DNA of 11,189 nucleotides from an uncultured Acidobacteriota bacterium (GCA_946480545.1 CAMLKY010000028.1:1-11189), one strand, 5' to 3'. Numbered from the stretch's first letter, positions 1-7,190 are shown. Numbers and translations: made by a program. Notes: generated by a model not told the origin, from the letters alone.

Positions 1-587
1 GGCACGGACCGACGCCGCTCTCAAGGCTTGGAGAAGAGCAGGCGTTAAAGACGGCACAGCTTCTTGCAAAGGAAGGGATAAACGCTATCTACTCGAGCGA
101 TCTTCCACGCGCAATTCAGACGGCCCAACCCTTGGCAAAGCTGACCGGTGTCCCGATCCAGGCGACGTCCGCCTTTCGTGAAAGAAACGTAGGTGTGCTC
201 GAGGGACTAACCTTCGACGAATCGAAACAGACGTTCCCCGAGGATTACTATGCGCTCGTAAATCGCAACGTCCACCACGTCATTACGAATGGCGAGAGCT
301 ATCGTCACCTCTTGCGCCGCAGCACGACGGAGCTCTGGGAGATCCTCCGACAGCACATCGGCGAGCGGGTCGCGATATTCTCGCATACGGGCGCGATCTG
401 CTTCCTCACACTTCACCTGATGGGCGCGATCCGGCGCGATACTAAGCAGACGCCGTGGATCGTAACGTCTAACTGCGGGATCAACCGTTTCGAGATAAGA
501 GGTCGGAACAATGTTCGAGTACTCGCCCTCAACGATACGCGGCACTTGTCGGAAGCTACTGGAAATGACGCGTTTGCGGCCCGCTGA
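1..587 (+). CDS. Histidine phosphatase family protein (phosphoglycerate-mutase-like), 5' partial
   Basis: The reading frame is open from base 3 to the TGA at 585-587, so the true start and the catalytic RHG motif lie upstream of the window. A TTG at 132 is an internal codon, not a credible start, because conserved family sequence precedes it: a TPLSRLGEEQA segment and the family signature YSSDLPRAIQTA. Further family landmarks follow: RERNVGVLEGLT (Arg/Glu of the active site), NGESYRHLLRR, the second catalytic His in FSHTGAI (usually SHGG), and the closing LNDTRHL. Enzymes of this superfamily use a phospho-histidine intermediate to dephosphorylate sugar phosphates, phosphoglycerate, alpha-ribazole phosphate or similar small molecules; the substrate cannot be read from this fragment. 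It is probably cytoplasmic, as no membrane segment is visible. It is separated by 261 bp from the next gene, so it is not obviously co-transcribed with it. The family call is firm; the specific activity is unknown. Confidence 0.88.
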   Translation, partial: HGPTPLSRLGEEQALKTAQLLAKEGINAIYSSDLPRAIQTAQPLAKLTGVPIQATSAFRERNVGVLEGLTFDESKQTFPEDYYALVNRNVHHVITNGESYRHLLRRSTTELWEILRQHIGERVAIFSHTGAICFLTLHLMGAIRRDTKQTPWIVTSNCGINRFEIRGRNNVRVLALNDTRHLSEATGNDAFAAR

Positions 588-633
588 CGCATAAATTCAC
601 TTTTTCCGAGCAAATTCAGAAATTTGGAAAAAA

Positions 634-650
634 CGACAGGTTTTGTCGCT
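634..650 (+). terminator. Weak candidate hairpin after the phosphatase gene
   Basis: A 5-bp stem CGACA/TGTCG (634-638 with 644-648) with a 5-base loop lies about 50 bp downstream of the phosphatase stop and is followed by CTCTCTT rather than a clean T-run. It could be a poor intrinsic terminator, but the stem is short and this may be chance. Confidence 0.2.
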
Positions 651-758
651 CTCTTATGAGGCAAATCCTTTAGTTTCAAGCCACAAACGAGCTATCCGAG
701 AAGGCATGGCAATTGCTATTTCTACCGTAAATCAGTGTGGAATCACTTAAGTTTCGCA

Positions 759-787
759 TTGACTACACTTCAAACCCAGAATTGCAT
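759..787 (+). promoter_or_regulatory. Possible sigma-70-like promoter upstream of the TonB-dependent receptor
   Basis: TTGACT at 759-764 matches the -35 consensus in five of six positions. A 17-base spacer leads to TTGCAT at 782-787, which is a poor -10. An AT-rich alternative -10 (GATAAT, 800-805) lacks a -35 at the right distance. The stretch 588-848 otherwise holds no gene that I can see, so a promoter must lie in it or upstream; this particular assignment is weak. Confidence 0.3.
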
Positions 788-837
788 CTATACGGATTAG
801 ATAATCCATTAAGTAGACAAGCGATTTATCTTTTGTT

Positions 838-843
838 AGGAGG
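838..843 (+). promoter_or_regulatory. Strong Shine-Dalgarno for the TonB-dependent receptor
   Basis: A perfect AGGAGG lies five bases before the ATG at 849. It fixes the start codon and suggests efficient translation, in contrast to the poor ribosome sites of the signalling genes further on. Confidence 0.85.
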
Positions 844-848
844 ACCAA

Positions 849-3800
849 ATGAAAAGAGGCTTTAACTCTATTTTCATCTTGCTTGCCCTCGTCATGACCT
901 TTGCGATCGGAGCATTCGGTCAGGAGACGACGGGAAGCATTGAAATCACTTCGCGCGACCCGAACGGCGCCGTTGTGCCTAACGTCGCGGTTACTGTAAC
1001 CAGCGCGACGACGGGTGCCACGACCACCGCAGGGTTCCGGCGTACGGTGACGACTGATAAGGAAGGCTTCGCCCGTATTATTGAAGTTCCCCCGGGTAAC
1101 TACAACATTACGGCGGCCGCCACCGCAGGTTTCGCCGAGCGAACGATTCAAAACGTTCAAGTAGCTCTCGGTCGGGTGACGCCTGTTAACTTAGACCTTG
1201 GAATCACGGCGTCGACGACGAACATCGAAGTTTCGGCCGGCGAAGTGCTTCCGATCGATACGACCGATTCGAAAATCCAAACGAACATTTCATCCGAGCT
1301 TGTCGAACTGCTTCCGAAAGGAACCAACTTCTCGAGCTTGCTGAAAGTTTCGCCTGCGACCCGCGTCGAGCCGCGATCCGGCCAGTTCCAGATCGATGGT
1401 GCCAGCGGTTCGGAGAACACCTTCATCGTCGATGGTCAGGAAGTGACCAACGTTCGTACCGGCGTTCTCAACTCGAACAGCGATCTTCCGTTCGCTCTTG
1501 TTCAGGAAATTCAGATCAAGTCCAGCGGATTTGAAGCTGAGTACGGCGGAGCCACCGGTGGTGTGGTCAACGTCGTGACAAAGGGCGGAAGCAACGAATG
1601 GCATGGCGAATTCGGTACGGCTTTCCGACCGTCGCGTCTTGCGGCAGTTGCACGTCCGATCCTTCGTGAGAGCCCGATCGATGAGTCGGCCGAGTACTAC
1701 CCGTCGCGTCGTGATTCGTACAACGAATTCCTTCCGTCGCTTAACCTCGGTGGACCGATCCTCAAGGATCGTATGTGGTTCTTTGCGAGCTACAGCCCGC
1801 AGATCTTCGATCGCACGAGAACTTTGACGTTTGTCCATGAAGACACTCGTCTTCCGCACGCCACGCATGCACCGCGGACCTACAACTTCAAACAGACGAA
1901 CGAATATGCGTTCCTCCGCTTGGATGGTCAGCCGTACAGCAAACTTCGCTTGACGGGAACTTACATCTACAACCCGATCATCCAGGAAGGCGCAATTCCG
2001 GGATGGACCAGTGAGCTTCTGAGCACGGGACAGGGTCCGCCAGTCATCACCGATGACGCTGGTGGTCGCCAGAACTCGCAGAGCGTCACGGGTCAGGCCG
2101 TTTGGACACCGACCAGCTCGCTGGTTCTCGGATTCCGCGGCGGTCACTACTTCCTCAACGAGAAACTCGGAACGTACGGCCTTCCCGACGTGACGGTTCC
2201 CCGTATGGTTTGTAGCGTCTCCAGCCCCGACCCGGCACCTGCCGGCTTTGGCTGCGTTCGTGGTTTCAACAACGGTCTGCTTCTCGACGAAGCAAAACTG
2301 TACGATGCAACGGCTCGAAACACTTTCGACGCTGACGCAACGTTCCTTACCAGCTTCGGCGGTCGTCACCAGTTGAAGGGCGGATACCAGTACAACGGTA
2401 TCTCGAACAAACTGTTCTCGACCCTTCGCGACCAGGTGGTTCTTCGTTTCGGTCAGCCGATCAACGTGCTGTCGACAACGACGATCCCGCCGACCGGTGC
2501 AACCGCTGCTAACCCGCGTGGTTTCTGCGGCGATCCGAACTACGTTCCCGGCGATCCCTGTAACTGGGGTTCGGGATGGCTCCAACGATTTGGTGAATTC
2601 GGCGACGTAAGCAGCAAATCGGAAGCTCTCTACATTCAGGACAAATGGCAGCCGACAAAGCGGCTGACGCTCAACCTGGGTGTGCGTGTTGATCGCGAAG
2701 ACGTTCCCAGCTTCACGGAAGGCCTCGAAGGTATCCAGTTCGATTTCTTCGATAAGGTCGCTCCCCGTCTGGGTATGGCGTATGACCTGACCGGCGACGG
2801 CAAGACCAAGGTCTCGGCGTTCTACGGCTGGTTCTACGATCGATTCAAGTATGAGCTGCCCCGCGGCTCGTTCGGCGGAAACCTCTGGCATGATTTCTAC
2901 TTTGAGATCCTGCCGGGTCAGACGTTTGCCAGCTTCAGCCCTGATCAGATCACGGGTGGCAATCCGGGTATCCCGGGCGGCTCGTGCCCTGCATCGCTGA
3001 CGCCGATCTTCGGATACGTCCGCTGCGACATCGACCATCGTGTTCCTTCGAACTCGGGCCTCGGCGTCGAATTCGGTACGATCGATCCGAACATCAAGGC
3101 ATTCCGTCAGTCCGAGTTCACGGTCACTTTCGAACGTGATCTGGGCCGCAACTTTGTGTTCTCGAGCCGCTTTACCCACAAGCAGGTCGACCACACGGTT
3201 GAGGATGCCGGCTTCCCGCTTCCGAGCGGCAGTGAGGCTTACATCATCGGTAACCCCGGTGAAGGTCTCTATAAGGAACTCGCAGAAGCCCAGGGTCTTA
3301 TCGCCCTCAAGCCGAAGCGTGTCTACGACGCTCTCGAACTTCGTCTCGACAAGCGTTTTGCTGATGATTACTACTTCAACCTGAACTACACGCTTGGCCG
3401 TCTGGTAGGTAACTACTCGGGTCTAGCAAGCTCGGATGAAGACGGACGTCTCAGCCCGAACGTTAACCGGTTCTTCGACCAGCCGCAGGCTGGCTGGACG
3501 GTTACGGGCGGACCGGATAACGGCGTTCTGCCGACCGATCGTCCGCACGTTCTGAAGTTCTACGGTGCTTACAGCCTTGATTGGGGTAAGAGATTTGGAC
3601 GTCTGTCGAACAACTCGACCGAGTTCCAGCTCTTCACGACAGTCTCGAGCGGTACACCTCTGACCTCGACCATCGAGATCAGCGGCGTGGACTTCATCGT
3701 TCTGAACGAGCGTGGTGATATGGGTCGAACCGAGATGTTCACGGAAACGGACTTTGCTGTTCGCCACCGTGTTCGCTTCGGCAACGACAACCGCTTCACG

Positions 3801-4118
3801 CTGGTTCTCGAGGCTGACATTCTGAACCTGTTCAACGAAGCCAATGAACTTGATCGTAACAACGACATCACTGATTTGGACTTCGCGGCAAACGATCCTG
3901 CATGGGGTCTGATCACGCCGGCTCAGGCAGAAGCTTGCGACATTGCTGTTAACCAGGCTCCTTGCTTGCTCGCAGCATACGCAAACTTCCAGCGGAATGG
4001 TTCGCCGTCGCTGCTTGCTGCGGCCAACAGCTTGGCCAATCGCAACTCGACTTACAACCTGGCAAATGCATTCCAGGGACCGAGAACCGTTCGCCTCGGC
4101 GTTCGCTTCCTGTTCTAG
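849..4118 (+). CDS. TonB-dependent receptor, Oar-type, with N-terminal carboxypeptidase-regulatory-like domain
   Basis: The predicted product is a 1089-residue outer-membrane beta-barrel transporter of the kind that takes up large or scarce substrates with energy from TonB/ExbBD; the substrate is not evident. The start is set by AGGAGG. Residues 1-24 form a signal peptide (MKRG, then a hydrophobic core, cleavage near AFG/QE). Residues about 26-125 are a carboxypeptidase-regulatory-like beta-sandwich (DPNGAVVPNVAVTV, then VPPGNYNITA). The plug spans about 140-250 and shows the family-typical FIVDGQEVTN, EIQIKSSGFEAEYGG and GGVVNVVTKGGSN. The rest is barrel, with aromatic-rich strands ending in RLGVRFLF, a C-terminal Phe suited to BAM-dependent insertion. 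I see no clear TonB box. All eight cysteines fall in four close pairs (455/469, 560/571, 713/726, 1030/1039), probably in surface loops. No SusD-like partner is adjacent, and the gene appears monocistronic with its own terminator. The architecture is common in Acidobacteriota. Confidence 0.93.
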   Translation: MKRGFNSIFILLALVMTFAIGAFGQETTGSIEITSRDPNGAVVPNVAVTVTSATTGATTTAGFRRTVTTDKEGFARIIEVPPGNYNITAAATAGFAERTIQNVQVALGRVTPVNLDLGITASTTNIEVSAGEVLPIDTTDSKIQTNISSELVELLPKGTNFSSLLKVSPATRVEPRSGQFQIDGASGSENTFIVDGQEVTNVRTGVLNSNSDLPFALVQEIQIKSSGFEAEYGGATGGVVNVVTKGGSNEWHGEFGTAFRPSRLAAVARPILRESPIDESAEYYPSRRDSYNEFLPSLNLGGPILKDRMWFFASYSPQIFDRTRTLTFVHEDTRLPHATHAPRTYNFKQTNEYAFLRLDGQPYSKLRLTGTYIYNPIIQEGAIPGWTSELLSTGQGPPVITDDAGGRQNSQSVTGQAVWTPTSSLVLGFRGGHYFLNEKLGTYGLPDVTVPRMVCSVSSPDPAPAGFGCVRGFNNGLLLDEAKLYDATARNTFDADATFLTSFGGRHQLKGGYQYNGISNKLFSTLRDQVVLRFGQPINVLSTTTIPPTGATAANPRGFCGDPNYVPGDPCNWGSGWLQRFGEFGDVSSKSEALYIQDKWQPTKRLTLNLGVRVDREDVPSFTEGLEGIQFDFFDKVAPRLGMAYDLTGDGKTKVSAFYGWFYDRFKYELPRGSFGGNLWHDFYFEILPGQTFASFSPDQITGGNPGIPGGSCPASLTPIFGYVRCDIDHRVPSNSGLGVEFGTIDPNIKAFRQSEFTVTFERDLGRNFVFSSRFTHKQVDHTVEDAGFPLPSGSEAYIIGNPGEGLYKELAEAQGLIALKPKRVYDALELRLDKRFADDYYFNLNYTLGRLVGNYSGLASSDEDGRLSPNVNRFFDQPQAGWTVTGGPDNGVLPTDRPHVLKFYGAYSLDWGKRFGRLSNNSTEFQLFTTVSSGTPLTSTIEISGVDFIVLNERGDMGRTEMFTETDFAVRHRVRFGNDNRFTLVLEADILNLFNEANELDRNNDITDLDFAANDPAWGLITPAQAEACDIAVNQAPCLLAAYANFQRNGSPSLLAAANSLANRNSTYNLANAFQGPRTVRLGVRFLF

Positions 4119-4140
4119 TTGTAGCGAATAGCTAATTTGT

Positions 4141-4172
4141 AGAGGCTGCCTTAACCGGCAGCCTCTTTTTTT
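4141..4172 (+). terminator. Intrinsic terminator of the TonB-dependent receptor gene
   Basis: A perfect 10-bp stem AGAGGCTGCC / GGCAGCCTCT (4141-4150 with 4157-4166) encloses a 6-base loop and runs into seven T residues (4166-4172). It lies 22 bp after the receptor stop. It is a textbook rho-independent terminator on the plus strand. Between it and the opposing terminator (4173-4300) I see no gene or motif. Confidence 0.93.
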
Positions 4173-4300
4173 GCGCCGTTGTATGTTGGAACTCGGGAAT
4201 TTGCGAATCGGTAAGGCCGTAACGAACGTACTTGCGGAGTTAGGCGGGAGAACCGACTGGGCTTCCTGAACCCGGACACCATCCAATGGACACTAGCGGC

Positions 4301-4335
4301 AAAAAAGAGAAGCTGCCCGGAATCGAGCAGCTTCT
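4301..4335 (-). terminator. Intrinsic terminator of the minus-strand operon
   Basis: Read on the minus strand, a 9-bp stem AGAAGCTGC / GCAGCTTCT (4335-4327 with 4316-4308) with a 10-base loop is followed by C and six T residues (the A-run 4301-4306 on the plus strand). It starts about 25 bp after the stop of the TPR protein and faces the receptor terminator, so the two units are insulated from each other. Confidence 0.88.
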
Positions 4336-4359
4336 AAACTGGACTATGTTAATTCGAGA

Positions 4360-5415
4360 TCACTCGGTCGTACGTGCCTTCTCTTCGAATTCGATGATCA
4401 ACTTCCGGACCTGGTCCGCCTTCGGGTCATCGGGTCGGGCTTTCAAATAGAGCTTCAACTCGCGAGCAGCATCCTTGTAACGCTTCAACCCGTTTGCATA
4501 AAGCAATGCCAGTTCCCAGTGGACGTCCGGCATCGAATCGTTTGACAGGTCCCGAGCCTTGATCAAATGCTTTTCCGCTTCGGGATACTCCTTCGACTGA
4601 CGGAGTAACGAACCGGCAAGATGGAGGCTCTCCGGCGCCGCGGAGTTGATCTCGACCGCCTTCTTGATCGAACCCACCGCGTCCGCGAGGTTGTTTTGGG
4701 CGGCGTGGACCATCGCGAGAGCGTACCAGCTCTTGTGCGCACGCGGATTCACATCCACGGCGATGGTAAGAAGGACGCGAGCCGCTTCAAAATGTCCGGC
4801 CTTAACGTACTCGGCCCCTAGCGTTTCCAGGGCCATGAAATATTTCGGAAAGATCTCCAGTGCGGCTTTGAGCCCGTCATACGCTTCCTGGTTCCGCCTG
4901 TTCTCGAGATCCTCCACCGCCTCCTTGTAGAGCTTTCGCGCTGCTTCCGGAACTTCCTGAGCAAACACGGTCGCTGGAGCGCTCAACCCGGTCGATATCT
5001 TTCGGATACTGAGATAGAAGTCCTTCACCTCGCTCGTGCTGCCCAGTACGCGGGTATCCCCAACTCCGGATGTGCGGGCAAAGTTCACTATCTCGAGATC
5101 CTGTTCCTGTTCCTCGTATTGCGTTCCGAACGGAAGGACCCGGACCCTGAAACGCCCGGAGCTAAGACCGTAGAACGCATACCGGCCTGACGCGTTCGTA
5201 CGCTGCCGGCTGATCGTCCGCGAGAGGTCGTCAAGCAGCTCGACTGTCACGTCTGGCACCGGCCGCCGGTCGTTTCCAAAAACATGCCCGGTGACACTGT
5301 TGCCCACCTGCCCGATAACCGTGCCGTAAAGCCCGAACGTCAAAATTACGCACGCGATTGCGCCGAAAAGTGCGAATGCCCTTTTGTGTGACATCCGGCT
5401 ACAAGTCTTACTCAT
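4360..5415 (-). CDS. Secreted protein with carboxypeptidase-regulatory-like domain and TPR repeats
   Basis: The product has 351 residues. A basic start followed by a hydrophobic stretch (about 11-30, cleavage probably near VIG/QVGN) indicates export to the periplasm. Residues about 39-112 form a carboxypeptidase-regulatory-like beta-sandwich (VTGHVFGNDRRPVPDVTVEL, then TNASGRYAFYGLSSGRFRV). From about 157 to 330 there are roughly five tetratricopeptide repeats with typical endings such as ALEIFP, AVDVNP, AVEINS and YLKARPDD. TPRs bind other proteins, so a scaffold or assembly role at the envelope is reasonable, but no specific function can be named. The ATG at 5415 is chosen because AGGTGAGG stands eight bases upstream; the Met at residue 8 has no such site. 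The gene is second in a minus-strand unit, 45 bp after the family-frame stop of the oxidoreductase, and ends in a strong terminator. Cys22 is not in a convincing lipobox. Confidence 0.85.
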   Translation of the reverse strand: MSKTCSRMSHKRAFALFGAIACVILTFGLYGTVIGQVGNSVTGHVFGNDRRPVPDVTVELLDDLSRTISRQRTNASGRYAFYGLSSGRFRVRVLPFGTQYEEQEQDLEIVNFARTSGVGDTRVLGSTSEVKDFYLSIRKISTGLSAPATVFAQEVPEAARKLYKEAVEDLENRRNQEAYDGLKAALEIFPKYFMALETLGAEYVKAGHFEAARVLLTIAVDVNPRAHKSWYALAMVHAAQNNLADAVGSIKKAVEINSAAPESLHLAGSLLRQSKEYPEAEKHLIKARDLSNDSMPDVHWELALLYANGLKRYKDAARELKLYLKARPDDPKADQVRKLIIEFEEKARTTE

Positions 5416-5423
5416 TTGAACAA

Positions 5424-5431
5424 CCTCACCT
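5424..5431 (-). promoter_or_regulatory. Shine-Dalgarno of the secreted TPR protein
   Basis: AGGTGAGG on the minus strand (5431 to 5424) with an 8-base spacer to the ATG at 5415 decides between two in-frame start codons. The stop codon of the shifted oxidoreductase reading frame (5426-5428) happens to fall inside this site. Confidence 0.7.
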
Positions 5432-6340
5432 GTTTATTGAATGGCCAGTATTATATCCCTTTACCCGCGCAGAGAACAGTAAATTGTTTTCGCCGCTGTC
5501 GCACCGGAACCGACGGCGGTGCTGATCGTAGGCGATTGTGGATTGGCAACGTCCCCCACCGCAAAAACACCCGAAACATTTGTCTCGCCGCGACTGTCGA
5601 CACGTGTTCGGCTCGACCCCGATCCTGATCAGCACGGCGTCCGCCTCGACGGTCCGCAAGTTGCCGGAGGTATCGGAAAGGACAAGACCGGTGACCTCCG
5701 AACCGCCTTCGATCTCTCTGACCACGGAATCTGTCTCAAACCGGATGTTGTTGCCATTGCGGGCGCGAATGAGAAACTCGGGACGCGCCTTGAAGTCTGA
5801 ACGCCGGTGGACGACAGTAACCGACTCGGCCACCTCCGACAGGATCAGAGCGTTCTCGATCGCCGCATCGCCACCGCCGACTATGATGACTCTTCGCCCA
5901 CGTAGCGTTTCCTTATCACGGACGCCCGAGTGAATAATTCCCTTCCCGGCAAGCTCCGCTTCACCGGGCACATTTAACCTTCGGCGTCGTACACCGGTCG
6001 CGATGATCAAGGCCTGGACCTCGAGGCTGGAACCGTCGGCCAATTTGATTGTCTTCCCCCGTACATCGAGTGAGAGGACCTCGCACCCCAAAAGTCGATC
6101 AAAGGAAATAGTCTCGATCGATCTCTCAAACATCTCTAACAGCTCACCGCCATCGCGCGCCGCCACACCGAGATAATTCGAGATCTCGTTATGGATCACA
6201 TGCAGTTGTCCACCGAACCTGGGTTCACGCTCGAGCAATGCAGTTTCAAGACCTAGCTCGCAGCACCAAAGCGCGGCCGACATGCCTGCCGGCCCACCTC
6301 CGATGACAGCGACTTCTGCCGTTCTTTTGACCGTCGTCAT
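5426..6340 (-). CDS. FAD/NAD(P)H oxidoreductase of thioredoxin-reductase fold, frameshifted C-terminus (probable pseudogene or sequence error)
   Basis: The open frame gives 304 residues, of which only about the first 246 look like the family. The FAD-binding GGGPAG is at 14-19, FGGQL near 42-46, the ATG motif (IIATG) near 112-116, the NAD(P)-binding GGGDAA at 155-160, and VVHRRSDFKARPE at 176-188, where the two Arg suggest NADPH. The redox CxxC found before GGGD in true thioredoxin reductases is absent (HSGVRDKETLRGRR instead), so this resembles the ferredoxin/flavodoxin-NADP reductase or other CxxC-less branch. After VEPNT the frame turns into Cys/Arg-rich nonsense. The expected C-terminus is intact in another frame: VDSRGETNVSGVFAVGDV, then ANPQSPTISTAVGSGATAAK, ending at TAA 5463-5461. 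About 14 residues normally between PNT and this part are missing. As read, the protein would lack part of its FAD site. A perfect TTGACA lies about 35 bp upstream of the ATG. It is first in a unit with the secreted TPR protein. Confidence 0.82.
   Translation of the reverse strand: MTTVKRTAEVAVIGGGPAGMSAALWCCELGLETALLEREPRFGGQLHVIHNEISNYLGVAARDGGELLEMFERSIETISFDRLLGCEVLSLDVRGKTIKLADGSSLEVQALIIATGVRRRRLNVPGEAELAGKGIIHSGVRDKETLRGRRVIIVGGGDAAIENALILSEVAESVTVVHRRSDFKARPEFLIRARNGNNIRFETDSVVREIEGGSEVTGLVLSDTSGNLRTVEADAVLIRIGVEPNTCRQSRRDKCFGCFCGGGRCQSTIAYDQHRRRFRCDSGENNLLFSARVKGYNTGHSINR
5461..5610 (-). other. Out-of-frame family C-terminus of the oxidoreductase, with frameshift/deletion point near 5600-5610
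   Basis: Upstream sequence is in frame through the PNT codons (ACG at 5605-5603). From CGT GTC GAC at 5604-5596 onward the family sequence continues in the frame one base further along, through GVFAVGDVANP to TAA at 5463-5461. Joining the two frames gives about 292 residues. The junction also lacks the helix/strand usually found between PNT and the VDxxGxTN segment, so a loss of 3n+2 bases (roughly 41-44) explains both defects better than a single-base insertion does. Confidence 0.8.
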
Positions 6341-6623
6341 ACGCCTTTACACGATGTTTCGATTGCGACTTTTTGTCAACAAATAGTGCCGTTTTTTGTC
6401 AGGTAGGGGCCTGATCGCAGCGTAAACTCTGGACCGACTGCATTCGCCTGGATAGTGTAAATATCTGATTCTACACGCCGTTTTCCACGCAATAAACCGG
6501 CCATCGCGATGCCGCCGGATGGCACCTGTTTTGCTTTGGTTTCGGGTTGGTCACCGACGCGCCCCGCGCCCGTCCTGTCAGACCTCCGATCCCCATACGA
6601 ACCCTGTTGTTTTCACCGACACT
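6341..6623. promoter_or_regulatory. Divergent intergenic region between oxidoreductase and signalling operon
   Basis: These 283 bp separate two outward-facing units and should hold both promoters. On the minus strand a perfect TTGACA (6379-6374) stands ahead of the oxidoreductase, but the -10 at 17 bases (CATCGT) is weak. TTTTTGTCA occurs twice, at 6370-6378 and 6393-6401, in direct orientation 23 bp apart, and could be a regulator site. On the plus strand I see no convincing promoter; an AT-rich patch at about 6450-6473 (GTAAATATCTGATT) is the best -10 area. The frame is open from an ATG at 6519, but residues from there to 6623 do not look coding. Confidence 0.4.
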
Positions 6624-7190
6624 ATGAGACTAGAAATCGAACCGACGATGGACGTCGTTCCGATGACGGGCCAGACCACCAGTCAGAAGAATCTCGATCA
6701 CGCCGAAGCGAAGTCCGCTTTGAACGAGGGCATCAAGTCGGCTCAAGCCGGCAACCGGTCCCAGGCCCGCACCTCACTACTCCGCGCCACCGCTCTAGAT
6801 CCCGGAAACGAGAATGCATGGTTGTGGCTCGCCTCGATCAGCGAATACCCGGAGGAGCTGCTGGGCTTCCTCAATAACGTCCTCGACATAAACCCGAACA
6901 ACGAGCGTGCATGCGAATGGAGGGCGGCAACCCACGGGCTGCTTGCAAAGACTTTCATCCAACGCGGCGCAGACGCCATTCAGGAAAATCAAAAAGAGTT
7001 TGCGGCCGAATGCTTCCAGAAAGCACTTGAGTACGACGAGAACAACTCGGCGGCGTGGGCATGGATGGCATCGCTGGCGGATTCATCTGCGGAAAAAGTC
7101 GGCCTGCTCGGAGCTGCAGGCGGCGAAGGATGGGATCGTCAAAGAACGACTCGGCGAAGCCAAGACTGCCGCTGTCGCCGGGAGGAATAG
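6624..7190 (+). CDS. TPR N-terminal part of the TPR/response-regulator protein (frame broken near 7110)
   Basis: This frame encodes the N-terminal repeats of a protein that continues in another frame after about 7110. Two repeats of a TPR-like type are seen: one ending ATALDPGNENAWLWLASIS with VLDINPNNERA, and one with ALEYDENNSAAWAWMASLAD and then AEKVGLL. The last 27 or so codons to the TGA at 7188 (GAAGGEGWDRQRTTRR...) are out-of-frame nonsense. The start is uncertain: ATG 6624 (MRLEIEPTMDVV) is preferred because earlier codons from ATG 6519 look non-coding; ATG 6648 and ATG 6663 are alternatives. None has a clear Shine-Dalgarno. Such repeats act as protein-protein docking surfaces; here they probably position the receiver domain encoded further on. 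As sequenced, only a truncated TPR fragment would be made. Confidence 0.6.
   Translation: MRLEIEPTMDVVPMTGQTTSQKNLDHAEAKSALNEGIKSAQAGNRSQARTSLLRATALDPGNENAWLWLASISEYPEELLGFLNNVLDINPNNERACEWRAATHGLLAKTFIQRGADAIQENQKEFAAECFQKALEYDENNSAAWAWMASLADSSAEKVGLLGAAGGEGWDRQRTTRRSQDCRCRREE

Noticed and set aside
1290..3194. 634-codon open frame on the minus strand inside the TonB-dependent receptor gene
   Set aside because: Arg/Val-rich composition without any domain; it exists because the plus-strand coding sequence, with strong family similarity, seldom gives antisense stops in this frame.
3423..4286. 287-codon open frame on the minus strand over the receptor 3' end and both terminator areas
   Set aside because: It crosses the receptor terminator, shows no recognisable motif and has no ribosome site; a shadow frame.
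5340..5355. Lipoprotein signal (Cys22) in the secreted TPR protein
   Set aside because: The sequence before Cys (GAIA) is a poor lipobox and Cys lies inside the hydrophobic core, with VILTFGLY after it; an ordinary signal peptide fits better.
6519..6623. N-terminal extension of the TPR protein from ATG 6519
   Set aside because: The 35 residues (rich in Arg, Pro, Trp, Cys, His) look unlike the rest of the protein, and no Shine-Dalgarno precedes the ATG; kept as non-coding leader, though not excluded.
5595..7120. Programmed ribosomal frameshifting as explanation for the two broken genes
   Set aside because: No slippery heptamer or strong downstream structure was seen, and family residues are missing at both sites, which a frameshift alone would not explain.
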